41,653 bases of DNA from an uncultured Oscillospiraceae bacterium (lineage in GTDB: Bacteria > Bacillota > Clostridia > Oscillospirales > Oscillospiraceae): contig CAAFMK010000005.1 of assembly GCA_900763995.1 (NCBI GenBank), forward strand, positions 1 to 41,653, read 5' to 3'. Positions 23,927 to 32,197 of this stretch are shown in pieces; the first letter of the stretch is position 1, and each line of letters begins with the position of its first letter. The position numbers were made by a program, and so were the translations under genes. The notes below the pieces were generated by a model, which was given only the letters and a program-made list of their open reading frames with translations, was not told the origin of the DNA and ran no database searches.

Positions 23927-25873
23927 ATGTCTGAAGAATACACTCAACTCAACTCCACACAGACAGACCACGAGTACGGCGGTTCTGAGATCCAGGTTCT
24001 GGAGGGACTGGAGGCAGTACGCAAGCGGCCAGGTATGTATATCGGCTCCACCAGTGAGTCAGGCCTGCACCACCTGGTCTATGAGATCGTGGACAACTCT
24101 ATTGATGAGGCCCTGGCTGGCTACTGTACAGATATTACCGTGACCATCAACCCCGGAAATACCATCACCGTCACAGATAACGGCCGTGGTATCCCGGTGG
24201 ACATCCAGCCACAGACCGGCCTGCCCGCTCTGGAGGTGGTCTTTTCCATCCTCCACGCCGGCGGAAAATTCGGCGGCGGCGGCTACAAGGTGTCCGGCGG
24301 CCTCCACGGTGTGGGTGCCAGTGTGGTCAATGCCCTGAGTGAGTGGCTGGAGGTTCAGGTTCACAAAAACGGCCAGATCTATGAGATGAAGTTTTCCCGG
24401 GGAAAGATCACCCAGCCCATGACCATTGTGGGCCATACCGACCACAACGGCACCACCGTCACCTTCAAGCCAGACCCGGAGATGTTCGACACCCTGGAGT
24501 ATAACTATGAGACCCTCCACACCCGGATGCGGGAGGAGGCCTTCCTCAACGCCGGTCTGCGCATTCAGACCGTTGACCTCCGCCCCGGCCAGGAGCAGGA
24601 GGATGATATGTGCTACGCCGGTGGCATTCGGGAATTTGTCACCTTTTTGAATAAAAACAAGGATGCCATCCACAGCGATGTCATCTATATGTCCGGCGCC
24701 AAAGAGGACTCTATGGCTGAGGTGGCCATGCAGTATAACGACGGCTACAGCGAGGTCATGGTCTCCTTTGCCAACAATGTCCACACCCCTGAGGGCGGTA
24801 TGCACGAGGAGGGCTTTAAGCGGGCCCTTACCAACGCCCTCAACGCCTATGGCCGGAAGATCAAAATGCTCAAGGACGACGAGAAGGTGTCCGGCGATGA
24901 CTGCCGGGAGGGTCTGACTGTTGTGATCTCCGTCAAGCTCACGGAGGCCCAGTTTGAGGGCCAGACCAAGACCAAGCTGGGCAACAGCGGAATGCGCACC
25001 CTGGTCAACACCATCGTCAGTGAAAAGCTGGAAATTTATCTGGAGGAAAACCCCGCCGTGGGCCGTGCCATTCTGGACAAGGCCCTCACCGCCAACCGGG
25101 CTAGGGAGGCCGCCAGAAAGGCCAGGGAGTCCATCCGGAGAAAGACCGCTCTGGGCGGTGCCGCCATGCCCGACAAGCTCAGGGACTGCAACGAGGCAAA
25201 CCCTGAGCTCACTGAGCTGTACATCGTCGAGGGTGACTCCGCTGGCGGCTCGGCCACTCAGGGCCGGGACAGCCGCTTCCAGGCCATCCTCCCCCTGTGG
25301 GGTAAGATGCTCAATGTGGAGAAGGCCCGGGCCGACAAGGTCTATGGCAATGACAAGCTCACCCCGGTCATCACCGCCCTTGGCGCCGGGATCGGGGAGG
25401 ACTTTGACCTTGATAAGCTGCGCTACCACAAGGTGGTCATCATGGCCGATGCCGATGTGGACGGCGCCCATATCCGCACCCTGCTGCTGACCTTCTTCTT
25501 CCGCTTTATGCGCCCCCTCATTGAGGAGGGCTATGTCTACTCCGCCGTCCCCCCTCTCTATAAGCTCACCCGGGGCAAGACCACCCGGGTGGCCTTCTCA
25601 GATGAGGAGCGTGAGGCCATCGCCGCCGAGCTGCGTGGGGACAACCCCAACGCCAAGGTGGAGATCAGCCGCTATAAGGGTCTTGGTGAGATGGACGCCC
25701 ACGAGCTGTGGGATACCACCATGGACCCGGAGAAGCGCACCCTGCGCCGCATCACCCTGGATGACGGGGTGAAGGCCGATGAGATCTTCACCATTCTCAT
25801 GGGGGAAAAGGTGGAGCCCAGAAAAGAGTTTATTGAGCGAAACGCCCAGTACGCCGTTAACCTCGACTATTAA
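23927..25873 (+). CDS. gyrB: DNA gyrase subunit B
   Basis: 648-aa ATPase subunit of gyrase. The GHKL domain (EIVDNSIDEAL, DNGRGIPV, GGLHGVGASVVNAL), the TOPRIM acidic motifs (VEGDSAGGSA and DADVDGAHIRTLLLTF) and the C-terminal YKGLGEMDAHELWDTTM are all present. At the position of E. coli Lys447 (LPLKGK) this protein has Trp458 (LPLWGK), inside the quinolone-determining region. GGAGG precedes the ATG. gyrA follows after a few nucleotides. Confidence 0.98.
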   Translation: MSEEYTQLNSTQTDHEYGGSEIQVLEGLEAVRKRPGMYIGSTSESGLHHLVYEIVDNSIDEALAGYCTDITVTINPGNTITVTDNGRGIPVDIQPQTGLPALEVVFSILHAGGKFGGGGYKVSGGLHGVGASVVNALSEWLEVQVHKNGQIYEMKFSRGKITQPMTIVGHTDHNGTTVTFKPDPEMFDTLEYNYETLHTRMREEAFLNAGLRIQTVDLRPGQEQEDDMCYAGGIREFVTFLNKNKDAIHSDVIYMSGAKEDSMAEVAMQYNDGYSEVMVSFANNVHTPEGGMHEEGFKRALTNALNAYGRKIKMLKDDEKVSGDDCREGLTVVISVKLTEAQFEGQTKTKLGNSGMRTLVNTIVSEKLEIYLEENPAVGRAILDKALTANRAREAARKARESIRRKTALGGAAMPDKLRDCNEANPELTELYIVEGDSAGGSATQGRDSRFQAILPLWGKMLNVEKARADKVYGNDKLTPVITALGAGIGEDFDLDKLRYHKVVIMADADVDGAHIRTLLLTFFFRFMRPLIEEGYVYSAVPPLYKLTRGKTTRVAFSDEEREAIAAELRGDNPNAKVEISRYKGLGEMDAHELWDTTMDPEKRTLRRITLDDGVKADEIFTILMGEKVEPRKEFIERNAQYAVNLDY

Positions 25874-25887
25874 GGGAGAATATGCCA

Positions 25888-28416
25888 ATGTCTAAAAAAC
25901 CACAGTATGATCCTGAGGAGATCCGCTATCCAGAGCAGATCATTGTCAATTCCCCTCTGGTTCCGGAGATGGAGCGCTCCTATATTGAATATGCAATGTC
26001 CGTCATTGTGGGCCGTGCCCTGCCCGATGTGCGGGACGGACTGAAGCCCGTCCACCGCCGTATCCTCTACGCCATGTATGAGGACAACCTCACCGCCGAC
26101 CGGCCCTTTAAAAAGTCCGCCACCTGCGTGGGCGATGTGCTGGGCCGCTACCACCCCCACGGCGACCAGTCGGTCTATGATGCGCTGGTTCGTCTGGCCC
26201 AGGACTTCTCCATGCGCTATATGCTGGTGGAGGGCCACGGTAACTTCGGTTCCATCGACGGAGACCCCCCGGCCGCATACCGTTACACCGAGGCCCGTAT
26301 GTCCAAGCTCTCAGACGAGATGCTCCGGGACATTGAAAAGGACACCGTGGACTGGGACCCCAACTTTGATGAGACCCGGAAGGAGCCCAAGGTGCTTCCC
26401 TCCCGGTTCCCCAATCTGCTGGTCAACGGCTCTAGCGGTATCGCCGTGGGCATGGCCACCAATATCCCACCCCACAACCTCACCGAGGTCATCAACGCCA
26501 CCATCTGTGTGCTGGACAACCCGGAGGCCCAGCTGTCTGAGCTGATGGAGCACCTCCACGGCCCCGATTTCCCCACCCACGGCATCATTATGGGCCGCAG
26601 CGGCATCCGGGCGGCCTACGCCACTGGCCGGGGCCGGATCACCGTCCGGGCCCGCCACGAGTTTGAGGAGTTTGGCAAAGACCGCACCCGGATCATCATC
26701 ACCGAGATCCCCTATCAGGTCAACAAGCGTGTGCTCATCAAGAGCATGGCAGATCAGGTGGAGGACAAGCGGCTGGACGGCATCTCCGACATCCGGGACG
26801 AGACCGACCGCAACGGTATGCGGATCGTCATCGAGCTCAAGCGGGACGCCAACCCACAGGTGGTGCTCAACCGCCTCTTTGCCCAGACCCAGCTCCAGAC
26901 CACCTTTGCCATCAATATGCTGGCGCTGGTGGAGGTCAACGGCAAGCTCCAGCCCCGCATCCTGTCTCTGCGCCACATTCTGGACGAGTACATCGCCTAT
27001 CAGGAGCAGGTCATCATCCGCCGCACCCAGTTCGACCTGCGCAAGGCACAGGAGCGCGCCCACCTGCTGGAGGGTCTGCTCATCGCACAGGACAACATTG
27101 ACGAGGTCATCCATATCATCCGCACCAGCTACGACAACGCCAAAGAGAATCTGATGAACCGATTTGATTTGGACGAGGTGCAGGCCCAGGCCATTTTGGA
27201 TATGCGCCTGAAAGCCCTCCAGGGCCTTGACCGGGAGAAGCTGGAGAAGGAGTACCACGAGCTGGAGGAGCGCATCGCCTATTTCAATGAACTGCTCTCC
27301 AGCAAAGAGATGCTCCGGGGTGTGCTGAAAGATGAGCTGCTGGTCATCCGGGACAAATATGGGGATGAGCGGTACACCGAGATTCAGGATGTGGAGGACG
27401 AGATTGACATCGAGGATCTCATTGAGGAGGAACAGTGTGTCTTTACCCTCACCCAAGCCGGCTATATCAAGCGCACCCCGGTGAGTGAATATGCCGCCCA
27501 GTCCAAGGGCGGCATGGGAAAAAAGGGCATCACCACAAGGGAAGAGGACTATGTGGTAGATGTGTTCACCGCCTCCACCCACGACTATATCCTCTTCTTC
27601 ACTGACACCGGAAAGGTCTATCGGAAAAAGGGCTACCAGATCCCCGAGAGCGGCAAGACCGCCAAGGGCACCAACCTTATCAACATCATTCAGGTGGAGC
27701 CGGGCGAGCGGGTGCAGGCCATGATCCACTTCCGGGAGATGGGTGAGGAGGAGCTGTACCTCTTCATGGTCACCCGCCAGGGCACCGTCAAGCGCCTGCC
27801 CGTGTCGGCCCTGAAAAATCTGCGCAACAACGGCATCCGTGCCCTCACCCTGGATGAGGGGGACGAGCTGGTGGCCGTTCGGGAGACCGACGGCACCAAC
27901 CAGATCCTCATTGCCACCCACGACGGCATGGCCATCTGCTTTGAGGAGACCGATGTTCGGGCCATGGGCCGTGCAGCTGTAGGTGTGCGGGGTATCCGCC
28001 TGCGTGAGGGGGACTATGTGGTGGGCGCCGCCCGGGTCACCCAGGGCAGAAGCGTCCTGTCCATCACGGAAAAGGGCTTTGGCAAGCGCACCCCCGTGGA
28101 GGAGTACCGCATCACCAACCGGGGCGGTGTTGGTATCAAGAACTACATGGTGACGGAAAAGACTGGCCCCGTGGTGGGCATCAAGGTGGTGGACGGCACA
28201 GAGGATCTGCTGCTGGTCACCCAGTCCGGCATCCTCATCCGCACCCATGTGGACACCATCCGCATGGCTGGCCGCTCCACCCAGGGGGTCATCGTCATGC
28301 GCTTTAAAGAGGACGGCGATCAGGTCATCTCTCTGGCTCTGGCTGATCGGGAGAGCGGCGAGGAGATGGCCGATGAGCAGACCGATGCCCCCATGGAAAC
28401 CGAGGAACAGACATAA
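25888..28416 (+). CDS. gyrA: DNA gyrase subunit A
   Basis: 842-aa breakage-reunion subunit. The catalytic Tyr is at 133 (AAYRYTEARMS); the quinolone region reads HPHGDQSVYDALVRLAQ, with Gln94 where E. coli has Ser83 and Asp98 matching Asp87. The C-terminal beta-pinwheel carries a degenerate GyrA box QSKGGMGKKG. I use the ATG at 25888 (MSKKPQYDPEE) because AAGGGAG at 25872-25878 is 9 nt away; the ATG two codons earlier is only 3 nt away. It forms an operon with gyrB and is followed by parS site 3. Confidence 0.97.
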   Translation: MSKKPQYDPEEIRYPEQIIVNSPLVPEMERSYIEYAMSVIVGRALPDVRDGLKPVHRRILYAMYEDNLTADRPFKKSATCVGDVLGRYHPHGDQSVYDALVRLAQDFSMRYMLVEGHGNFGSIDGDPPAAYRYTEARMSKLSDEMLRDIEKDTVDWDPNFDETRKEPKVLPSRFPNLLVNGSSGIAVGMATNIPPHNLTEVINATICVLDNPEAQLSELMEHLHGPDFPTHGIIMGRSGIRAAYATGRGRITVRARHEFEEFGKDRTRIIITEIPYQVNKRVLIKSMADQVEDKRLDGISDIRDETDRNGMRIVIELKRDANPQVVLNRLFAQTQLQTTFAINMLALVEVNGKLQPRILSLRHILDEYIAYQEQVIIRRTQFDLRKAQERAHLLEGLLIAQDNIDEVIHIIRTSYDNAKENLMNRFDLDEVQAQAILDMRLKALQGLDREKLEKEYHELEERIAYFNELLSSKEMLRGVLKDELLVIRDKYGDERYTEIQDVEDEIDIEDLIEEEQCVFTLTQAGYIKRTPVSEYAAQSKGGMGKKGITTREEDYVVDVFTASTHDYILFFTDTGKVYRKKGYQIPESGKTAKGTNLINIIQVEPGERVQAMIHFREMGEEELYLFMVTRQGTVKRLPVSALKNLRNNGIRALTLDEGDELVAVRETDGTNQILIATHDGMAICFEETDVRAMGRAAVGVRGIRLREGDYVVGAARVTQGRSVLSITEKGFGKRTPVEEYRITNRGGVGIKNYMVTEKTGPVVGIKVVDGTEDLLLVTQSGILIRTHVDTIRMAGRSTQGVIVMRFKEDGDQVISLALADRESGEEMADEQTDAPMETEEQT

Positions 28417-28424
28417 ATGTGTAT

Positions 28425-28440
28425 TGTTTCACATGAAACA
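28425..28440. other. parS: parS centromere site 3
   Basis: TGTTTCACATGAAACA, the exact reverse complement of the parS sites at 1022 and 3441. It lies 9 nt after the gyrA stop, on the other side of oriC from the other two. Confidence 0.9.
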
Positions 28441-28538
28441 TTCATAAAATAGGCCGTACCTGTTCTGTGGGCTTATATGACAGAAGCATTGTGAACTGAA
28501 TTTCCCCCTGTAAGGGCGTGCAGAGAGGAGGAACCAGT

Positions 28539-28958
28539 GTGAGCAGAAAGCGAGTTACCTATCGTCCCAGTAAGACAAGTGGAGTGTTTGGTGTAATTTG
28601 GGGTGGGTTATTCGTCCTGATTGGACTGTCTGTAGTCATTCCAATGTTTGGGCCATTTGGGATTCTGTGGACTGTTGGCGCCATTGCCATTACGGCTATG
28701 TGTGCCTACCAGACCTTCAGCAAGAAATATGTGGGGCCAGAGATCCACATTGAGGACGAGGACCCCGTCCAGCCCTCCCCCTCTGTCCCCACAGAGGACG
28801 AAGAGCCAGACCCAGTACAGGAGAGCAGCCCCGCCATCCCCTCCAACGCCTTGGACACCAAGGGTCGGCTGGAGCAGCTGGAGAGTCTGAAACATGCCGG
28901 GCTGATTACCCAAAAGGAGTATGAGCAAAAACGGCGGGACATTTTGGAGAGATTATGA
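28539..28958 (+). CDS. SHOCT-domain membrane protein
   Basis: 139 aa. Two hydrophobic segments (about 18-37, VFGVIWGGLFVLIGLSVVIP, and 41-60, FGILWTVGAIAITAMCAYQ) form a hairpin in the membrane; a Pro/Glu/Asp-rich linker follows, and the last 31 residues (RLEQLESLKHAGLITQKEYE, then QKRRDILERL) are a SHOCT domain, a short helical module often found at the end of membrane and secreted proteins. Function unknown. The start is GTG at 28539 after AGAGGAGG; an earlier GTG (28518) would bury the ribosome site. It overlaps rnhA by 4 nt. Confidence 0.88.
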   Translation: MSRKRVTYRPSKTSGVFGVIWGGLFVLIGLSVVIPMFGPFGILWTVGAIAITAMCAYQTFSKKYVGPEIHIEDEDPVQPSPSVPTEDEEPDPVQESSPAIPSNALDTKGRLEQLESLKHAGLITQKEYEQKRRDILERL

Positions 28959-29392
28959 AACAAGTTACCATCTACACTGACGGGGCCTGTTCCGGCAACC
29001 CCGGCCCCGGGGGCTGGGGTGCCATCCTCATGTACGGTGAGCACAAAAAGGAGCTGTCCGGGGGCGAGGAGCAGACCACCAACAACCGTATGGAGCTCAC
29101 CGCAGTCATTACCGCCCTGAAGGCCCTGAAGGAGCCATGTATTGTGGAGCTGTACTCTGACTCCAAGTATGTCATCGACGGGCTGGAAAAGGGCTGGGCC
29201 AAGGGCTGGCGGGCCCGTGGCTGGAAAAAGGCGGACAAAAAGCCCGCCCTGAACCCAGACCTCTGGGGTGCGTTGCTGGATCTGTACGAGTACCACACCG
29301 TCCATCTCCACTGGGTCAGGGGCCATGCGGACAACGAGTACAACAACCGCTGTGACCAGCTGGCCGTTCTGGAGAGCCAAACATATAAGTAA
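28955..29392 (+). CDS. rnhA: Ribonuclease HI
   Basis: 145-aa RNase HI that cleaves RNA in RNA-DNA hybrids, such as R-loops and Okazaki primers. The start IYTDGACSGNPGPGGWGA, TTNNRMELTAVITAL, LYSDSKYVIDG and WVRGHADNEYNNRCDQLA supply the acidic catalytic residues and the conserved His. The ATGA overlap with the SHOCT gene implies coupling. A GC-rich hairpin follows. Confidence 0.97.
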   Translation: MKQVTIYTDGACSGNPGPGGWGAILMYGEHKKELSGGEEQTTNNRMELTAVITALKALKEPCIVELYSDSKYVIDGLEKGWAKGWRARGWKKADKKPALNPDLWGALLDLYEYHTVHLHWVRGHADNEYNNRCDQLAVLESQTYK

Positions 29393-29395
29393 ACA

Positions 29396-29435
29396 ACAGC
29401 GGGACGGTCTCTTTTTTGGCAGACCGTCCCGCTGT
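29396..29435. terminator. Strong hairpin after rnhA, possible terminator
   Basis: 15-bp perfect stem, 29396-29410 (ACAGCGGGACGGTCT) against 29421-29435, loop CTTTTTTGGC. No clear T-tract follows on either strand, so termination is probable but not certain. Confidence 0.5.
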
Positions 29436-29447
29436 GTACAGGTGTTG

Positions 29448-29609
29448 TTATTTTTCTGTTGTCTGGGCTTTCTTTTTTCGATAGCAGATGTCTCGATTGC
29501 CGCAGGTGGCGCACCCCCGGCCACAGCCCCGCTTGGTTTTGTAGTTGTTGCAAAGGAAAGAAAAGGGATACTTCGGAAGAAAAGACTTGCATTTACCCAT
29601 AAAACCCAT
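29448..29609 (-). CDS. Candidate small Cys-rich protein, unknown
   Basis: 53 codons from an ATG at 29609, giving MGFMGKCKSFLPKYPFSFLC and then a NYKTKRGCGRGCATCGNRDIC stretch: six Cys in a C-x13-C-x8-C-x3-C-x2-C-x5-C pattern that looks like a metal-binding or disulfide module. It lies on - in the 275-bp gap between rnhA and the MoxR gene and converges on the hairpin at 29396. Base composition is more AT-rich than its neighbours. I see no good ribosome site, so it may be chance; the non-random Cys/basic pattern is the only support. Confidence 0.35.
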   Translation of the reverse strand: MGFMGKCKSFLPKYPFSFLCNNYKTKRGCGRGCATCGNRDICYRKKKAQTTEK

Positions 29610-29667
29610 TAAAATTCGGAGCATAACAAAAACAGGGGCCCCGCTGGGGGCCGGGAAGGATCTAGTC

Positions 29668-30477
29668 ATGAACGAGTTCAGAGGAAGTCAAAACTATGTG
29701 GCCTCAGAGGAGCTGCTCCGGGCGGCCAACATCGCCATGGTACTCCAAAAGCCCCTGCTCATCAAGGGCGAGCCGGGCACCGGCAAGACCATGCTGGCTG
29801 AGGCCATTTCACAGGCACTGGGCAAAAAGCTGATTATCTGGAACATCAAGTCCACCACCAAGGCCCAGGACGGCCTTTATGTGTACGATGTGGTACAGCG
29901 GCTGTACGACAGCCAGTTTGGTGGCCAGAGCGTGGATGACATTGAAAAGTATGTGAAGCTGGGCAAACTGGGCGAGGCCTTCACCAGCCCAGAGCAGGTG
30001 ATTTTGCTCATTGACGAGATCGACAAGGCGGATCTGGAGTTCCCCAACGACCTGCTGTGGGAGCTTGACCGGATGGAGTTCCACATCCCTGAGACAGGCC
30101 GCACCGTCAAGGCCATTCACCGCCCGGTGGTCATCATCACCTCCAACGCCGAGAAGGAGCTGCCCGACGCCTTTTTGCGCCGGTGTGTGTTCCACTATAT
30201 CGAGTTCCCCGACAAGGAGCTGATGGCGGACATTGTCCGGGTTCACTTCCCCGACCTCAATGAGCACATGATGGATCAGGTGCTGGAGGCCTTTTATAAA
30301 ATCCGAAACCTGCCCCAGGTGAAAAAGAAGCCCTCCACCAGCGAGATCATCGACTGGATTCAGGCCCTTCTCCACGGCGGGGCACCCATAGACCGCATTG
30401 TGAAGGAGGTGCCCTATCTGGGGGTGCTGCTAAAGAAAAATGAGGACATGGACGCCATGCGCCGCAACTGGCGGTGA
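29668..30477 (+). CDS. MoxR-family AAA+ ATPase
   Basis: 269-aa single-domain AAA+ protein. Walker A GEPGTGKT lies at 34-41, Walker B is VILLIDEIDKAD, and ITSNAEKELPDAFLRRCVFHYI carries sensor 1 and the arginine finger region. MoxR ATPases act as chaperones that insert metal or activate a partner, usually with a VWA-domain protein; the next gene supplies one. GGGAAGGA is just upstream of the chosen ATG; the longer upstream frame is rejected. The substrate is unknown: no dehydrogenase or other usual target lies nearby. Confidence 0.92.
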   Translation: MNEFRGSQNYVASEELLRAANIAMVLQKPLLIKGEPGTGKTMLAEAISQALGKKLIIWNIKSTTKAQDGLYVYDVVQRLYDSQFGGQSVDDIEKYVKLGKLGEAFTSPEQVILLIDEIDKADLEFPNDLLWELDRMEFHIPETGRTVKAIHRPVVIITSNAEKELPDAFLRRCVFHYIEFPDKELMADIVRVHFPDLNEHMMDQVLEAFYKIRNLPQVKKKPSTSEIIDWIQALLHGGAPIDRIVKEVPYLGVLLKKNEDMDAMRRNWR

Positions 30478-30481
30478 GCCT

Positions 30482-31678
30482 ATGTTTGAGGATTTTCTCT
30501 ATCTGCTCCGGCGCAGCGGCCTAAAGGTCTCCCTCACCGAGTGGATGGCCTTGATGGAGGCCCTCCACAAGGGGCTGCACGGGGCCAGCTTTACCGGATT
30601 TTACCATCTGTGCCGCTGTCTGCTGGTTAAGAGTGAGGCGGATTTTGATGCCTTTGACCAGGCCTTTTTGGAGTATTTCAAGGATGTGCCCTTTGAGCAG
30701 GAGGTGTCACAGGAGCTGCTGGACTGGCTCAATAAGCCCGATGTGCTCTCCGACTACGCCAACTGGGACGAGGTGCAGGCCCTGAAAAATATGGGCTTTT
30801 CTGAGGAAGAGATCGAGCGGATGCTCAAAGAGCGCATGGAGGAGCAAAACGAGGAGCACAACGGGGGCAGCTACTGGGTGGGCACCCACGGAATGTCCAT
30901 GTTTGGCAACGCCGGCCGCTCCCCCAAGGGGATTCGGGTGGGTGGACAGAGTATGTACCGCCGGGCCTTTCGTGTGGCCGGAGAGCGAAAATTCCAGGAT
31001 TTCCGACAGGACAACACCTTGGACACCCGGCAGTTTCAGGTGGCCCTGCGCCACCTGCGCCAGTTCTCCGGTCTGGTCAACCTCCCCCCCACCGAATTTG
31101 ATGTGGACAGAACCATCCGGGACACCGCTGACAACGGCGGCGTGCTGAAAGTGCGCTACAAGCGCCCGAGGGAAAATACGGTGAAGGTGCTGCTGCTCAT
31201 GGACTCCGGCGGCTCCATGGACTACTACAGCACCCTGTGCTCCTCCCTCTTTCAGGCGGTGAGCAAGTCTGGCCATTTTAAGGATCTGAAGGTATTTTAT
31301 TTCCACAACTGCGTATACTCCAGACTGTACAACGACCCCATGCTCCTGTCCAGAAACAGCGTGCAGACCAGCTGGCTGCTGTCCAATCTCCCCGGGGACT
31401 ACAAGACCATTTTTGTGGGGGATGCCCAGATGGCGCCCTATGAGCTGCTCAGCGGCTACTACGGGGGCGGCGCCAAGGACGGCCCCCAGTGCGGTATGGA
31501 CTGGCTGCGCCAGATCAAAACCAGATTCCGCAATACCATCTGGCTCAACCCCAGCCCCCGCCCCCAGTGGGGGGCCTACTGGTGCCAGACCTATGACACC
31601 ATCGCCCGGGAGTTCCCTATGTTCCCCCTGACCGTGGAGGGCATGGAGGCGGGCATGAAAAAGCTGCTGTCCCGCTGA
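30482..31678 (+). CDS. VWA domain CoxE-like protein, partner of MoxR
   Basis: 398 aa. N-terminal helical part (MFEDFLYLLRRSGLKVSLTEW), an acidic segment about residues 100-140, then a C-terminal von Willebrand A domain beginning VKVLLLMDSGGSMDYY. The metal site reads D-S-G-G-S, the Gly-containing form seen in CoxE-type proteins. FVGDAQMAPYELL and NPSPRPQWGAYW also match CoxE relatives. It begins 4 nt after the MoxR gene, so the two surely act together. The C-terminus ends just before the glycine T-box promoter. Confidence 0.9.
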   Translation: MFEDFLYLLRRSGLKVSLTEWMALMEALHKGLHGASFTGFYHLCRCLLVKSEADFDAFDQAFLEYFKDVPFEQEVSQELLDWLNKPDVLSDYANWDEVQALKNMGFSEEEIERMLKERMEEQNEEHNGGSYWVGTHGMSMFGNAGRSPKGIRVGGQSMYRRAFRVAGERKFQDFRQDNTLDTRQFQVALRHLRQFSGLVNLPPTEFDVDRTIRDTADNGGVLKVRYKRPRENTVKVLLLMDSGGSMDYYSTLCSSLFQAVSKSGHFKDLKVFYFHNCVYSRLYNDPMLLSRNSVQTSWLLSNLPGDYKTIFVGDAQMAPYELLSGYYGGGAKDGPQCGMDWLRQIKTRFRNTIWLNPSPRPQWGAYWCQTYDTIAREFPMFPLTVEGMEAGMKKLLSR

Positions 31679-31702
31679 CCGGGGCAAAAGGCAAAACAGC
31701 CC

Positions 31703-31731
31703 TTGACACAGAAGAACTTCTATCATACAAT
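31703..31731 (+). promoter_or_regulatory. Promoter of the glyQS T-box transcript
   Basis: Perfect TTGACA (31703-31708), 17-nt spacer, TACAAT (31726-31731). Confidence 0.85.
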
Positions 31732-31737
31732 GTGTCA

Positions 31738-31980
31738 TACGCAGCATACCACAAAACAGCGACAGGGAACAGTACCCCGTGGCCCGGCACACAGAGAGAG
31801 GATGGTTGGTGGAAATCCTCCCAGGGCCCGGAGGGAAGGCACTCTGGAGTGCGGGCAGGAAATGGCCCGCCGGCCCCGCCGTTACCGGGAATGAAGTGCG
31901 CATGGTACCCATGCGAATTCAGGTGGAACCACGGACAATTTGTTCGCCCTGAGCCGATAACCGGCTCAGGGCGTTTTTGT
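31738..31980 (+). promoter_or_regulatory. T-box riboswitch sensing tRNA-Gly, upstream of glyQS
   Basis: The specifier loop reads GAA-GGC-A with codon GGC (Gly) at 31838-31840. Stem III is GCGGGC/GCCCGC (31851-31870). The T-box core AGGTGGAACCACGG is at 31921-31934 with bulge TGGA (31924-31927), whose A pairs with the U discriminator of tRNA-Gly. The terminator CGCCCTGAGCC/GGCTCAGGGCG (31945-31973) is followed by five T. Uncharged tRNA-Gly should favour the antiterminator and so expression of GlyRS. Confidence 0.95.
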
Positions 31981-32030
31981 ATGTTGGGGCAGCGCCCAGA
32001 GCCTTTCCCCAGCTGTACCCTCTCCCCCTG

Positions 32031-32149
32031 TGTGGATGGGCAGAATCTTTCCACAAAAACGCCCTCCAATGTGGAAAAGAAATGGAATTGGACGGCAATC
32101 GCCCCAGCTTTGGGGGAAAATTCCCAGAAGAAGTGGGGATTTTTCCACA
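32031..32149. other. Second DnaA-box-like cluster, in the glyQS leader
   Basis: Four box-like 9-mers: TGTGGATGG (32031), CTTTCCACA (32047), TGTGGAAAA (32070) and TTTTCCACA (32141). The stretch TTTGGGGGAAAAT near 32110 also occurs in oriC near 20851. It lies in the 219 nt between the T-box terminator and the glyQS start, where no gene is seen. Confidence 0.5.
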
Positions 32150-32197
32150 CCTGTGCCAAATAATCAGGAAAATAAACGAGGTAAAGGAGAATTTACT

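Noticed and set aside
24391..24405. Noc-binding-site-like TTTTCCCGGGGAAA in gyrB
   Set aside because: One base longer than ATTTCCCGGGAAAT between the A/T arms, so it does not fit the consensus.
26311..28248. 645-aa open frame antisense to gyrA
   Set aside because: It is a shadow of C-ending codons in gyrA; low-complexity His/Leu/Gly/Asp-rich product, no ribosome site.
32030..32197. Upstream in-frame extension of glyQS
   Set aside because: Residues do not resemble GlyRS; the GTG at 32198 has a proper ribosome site.
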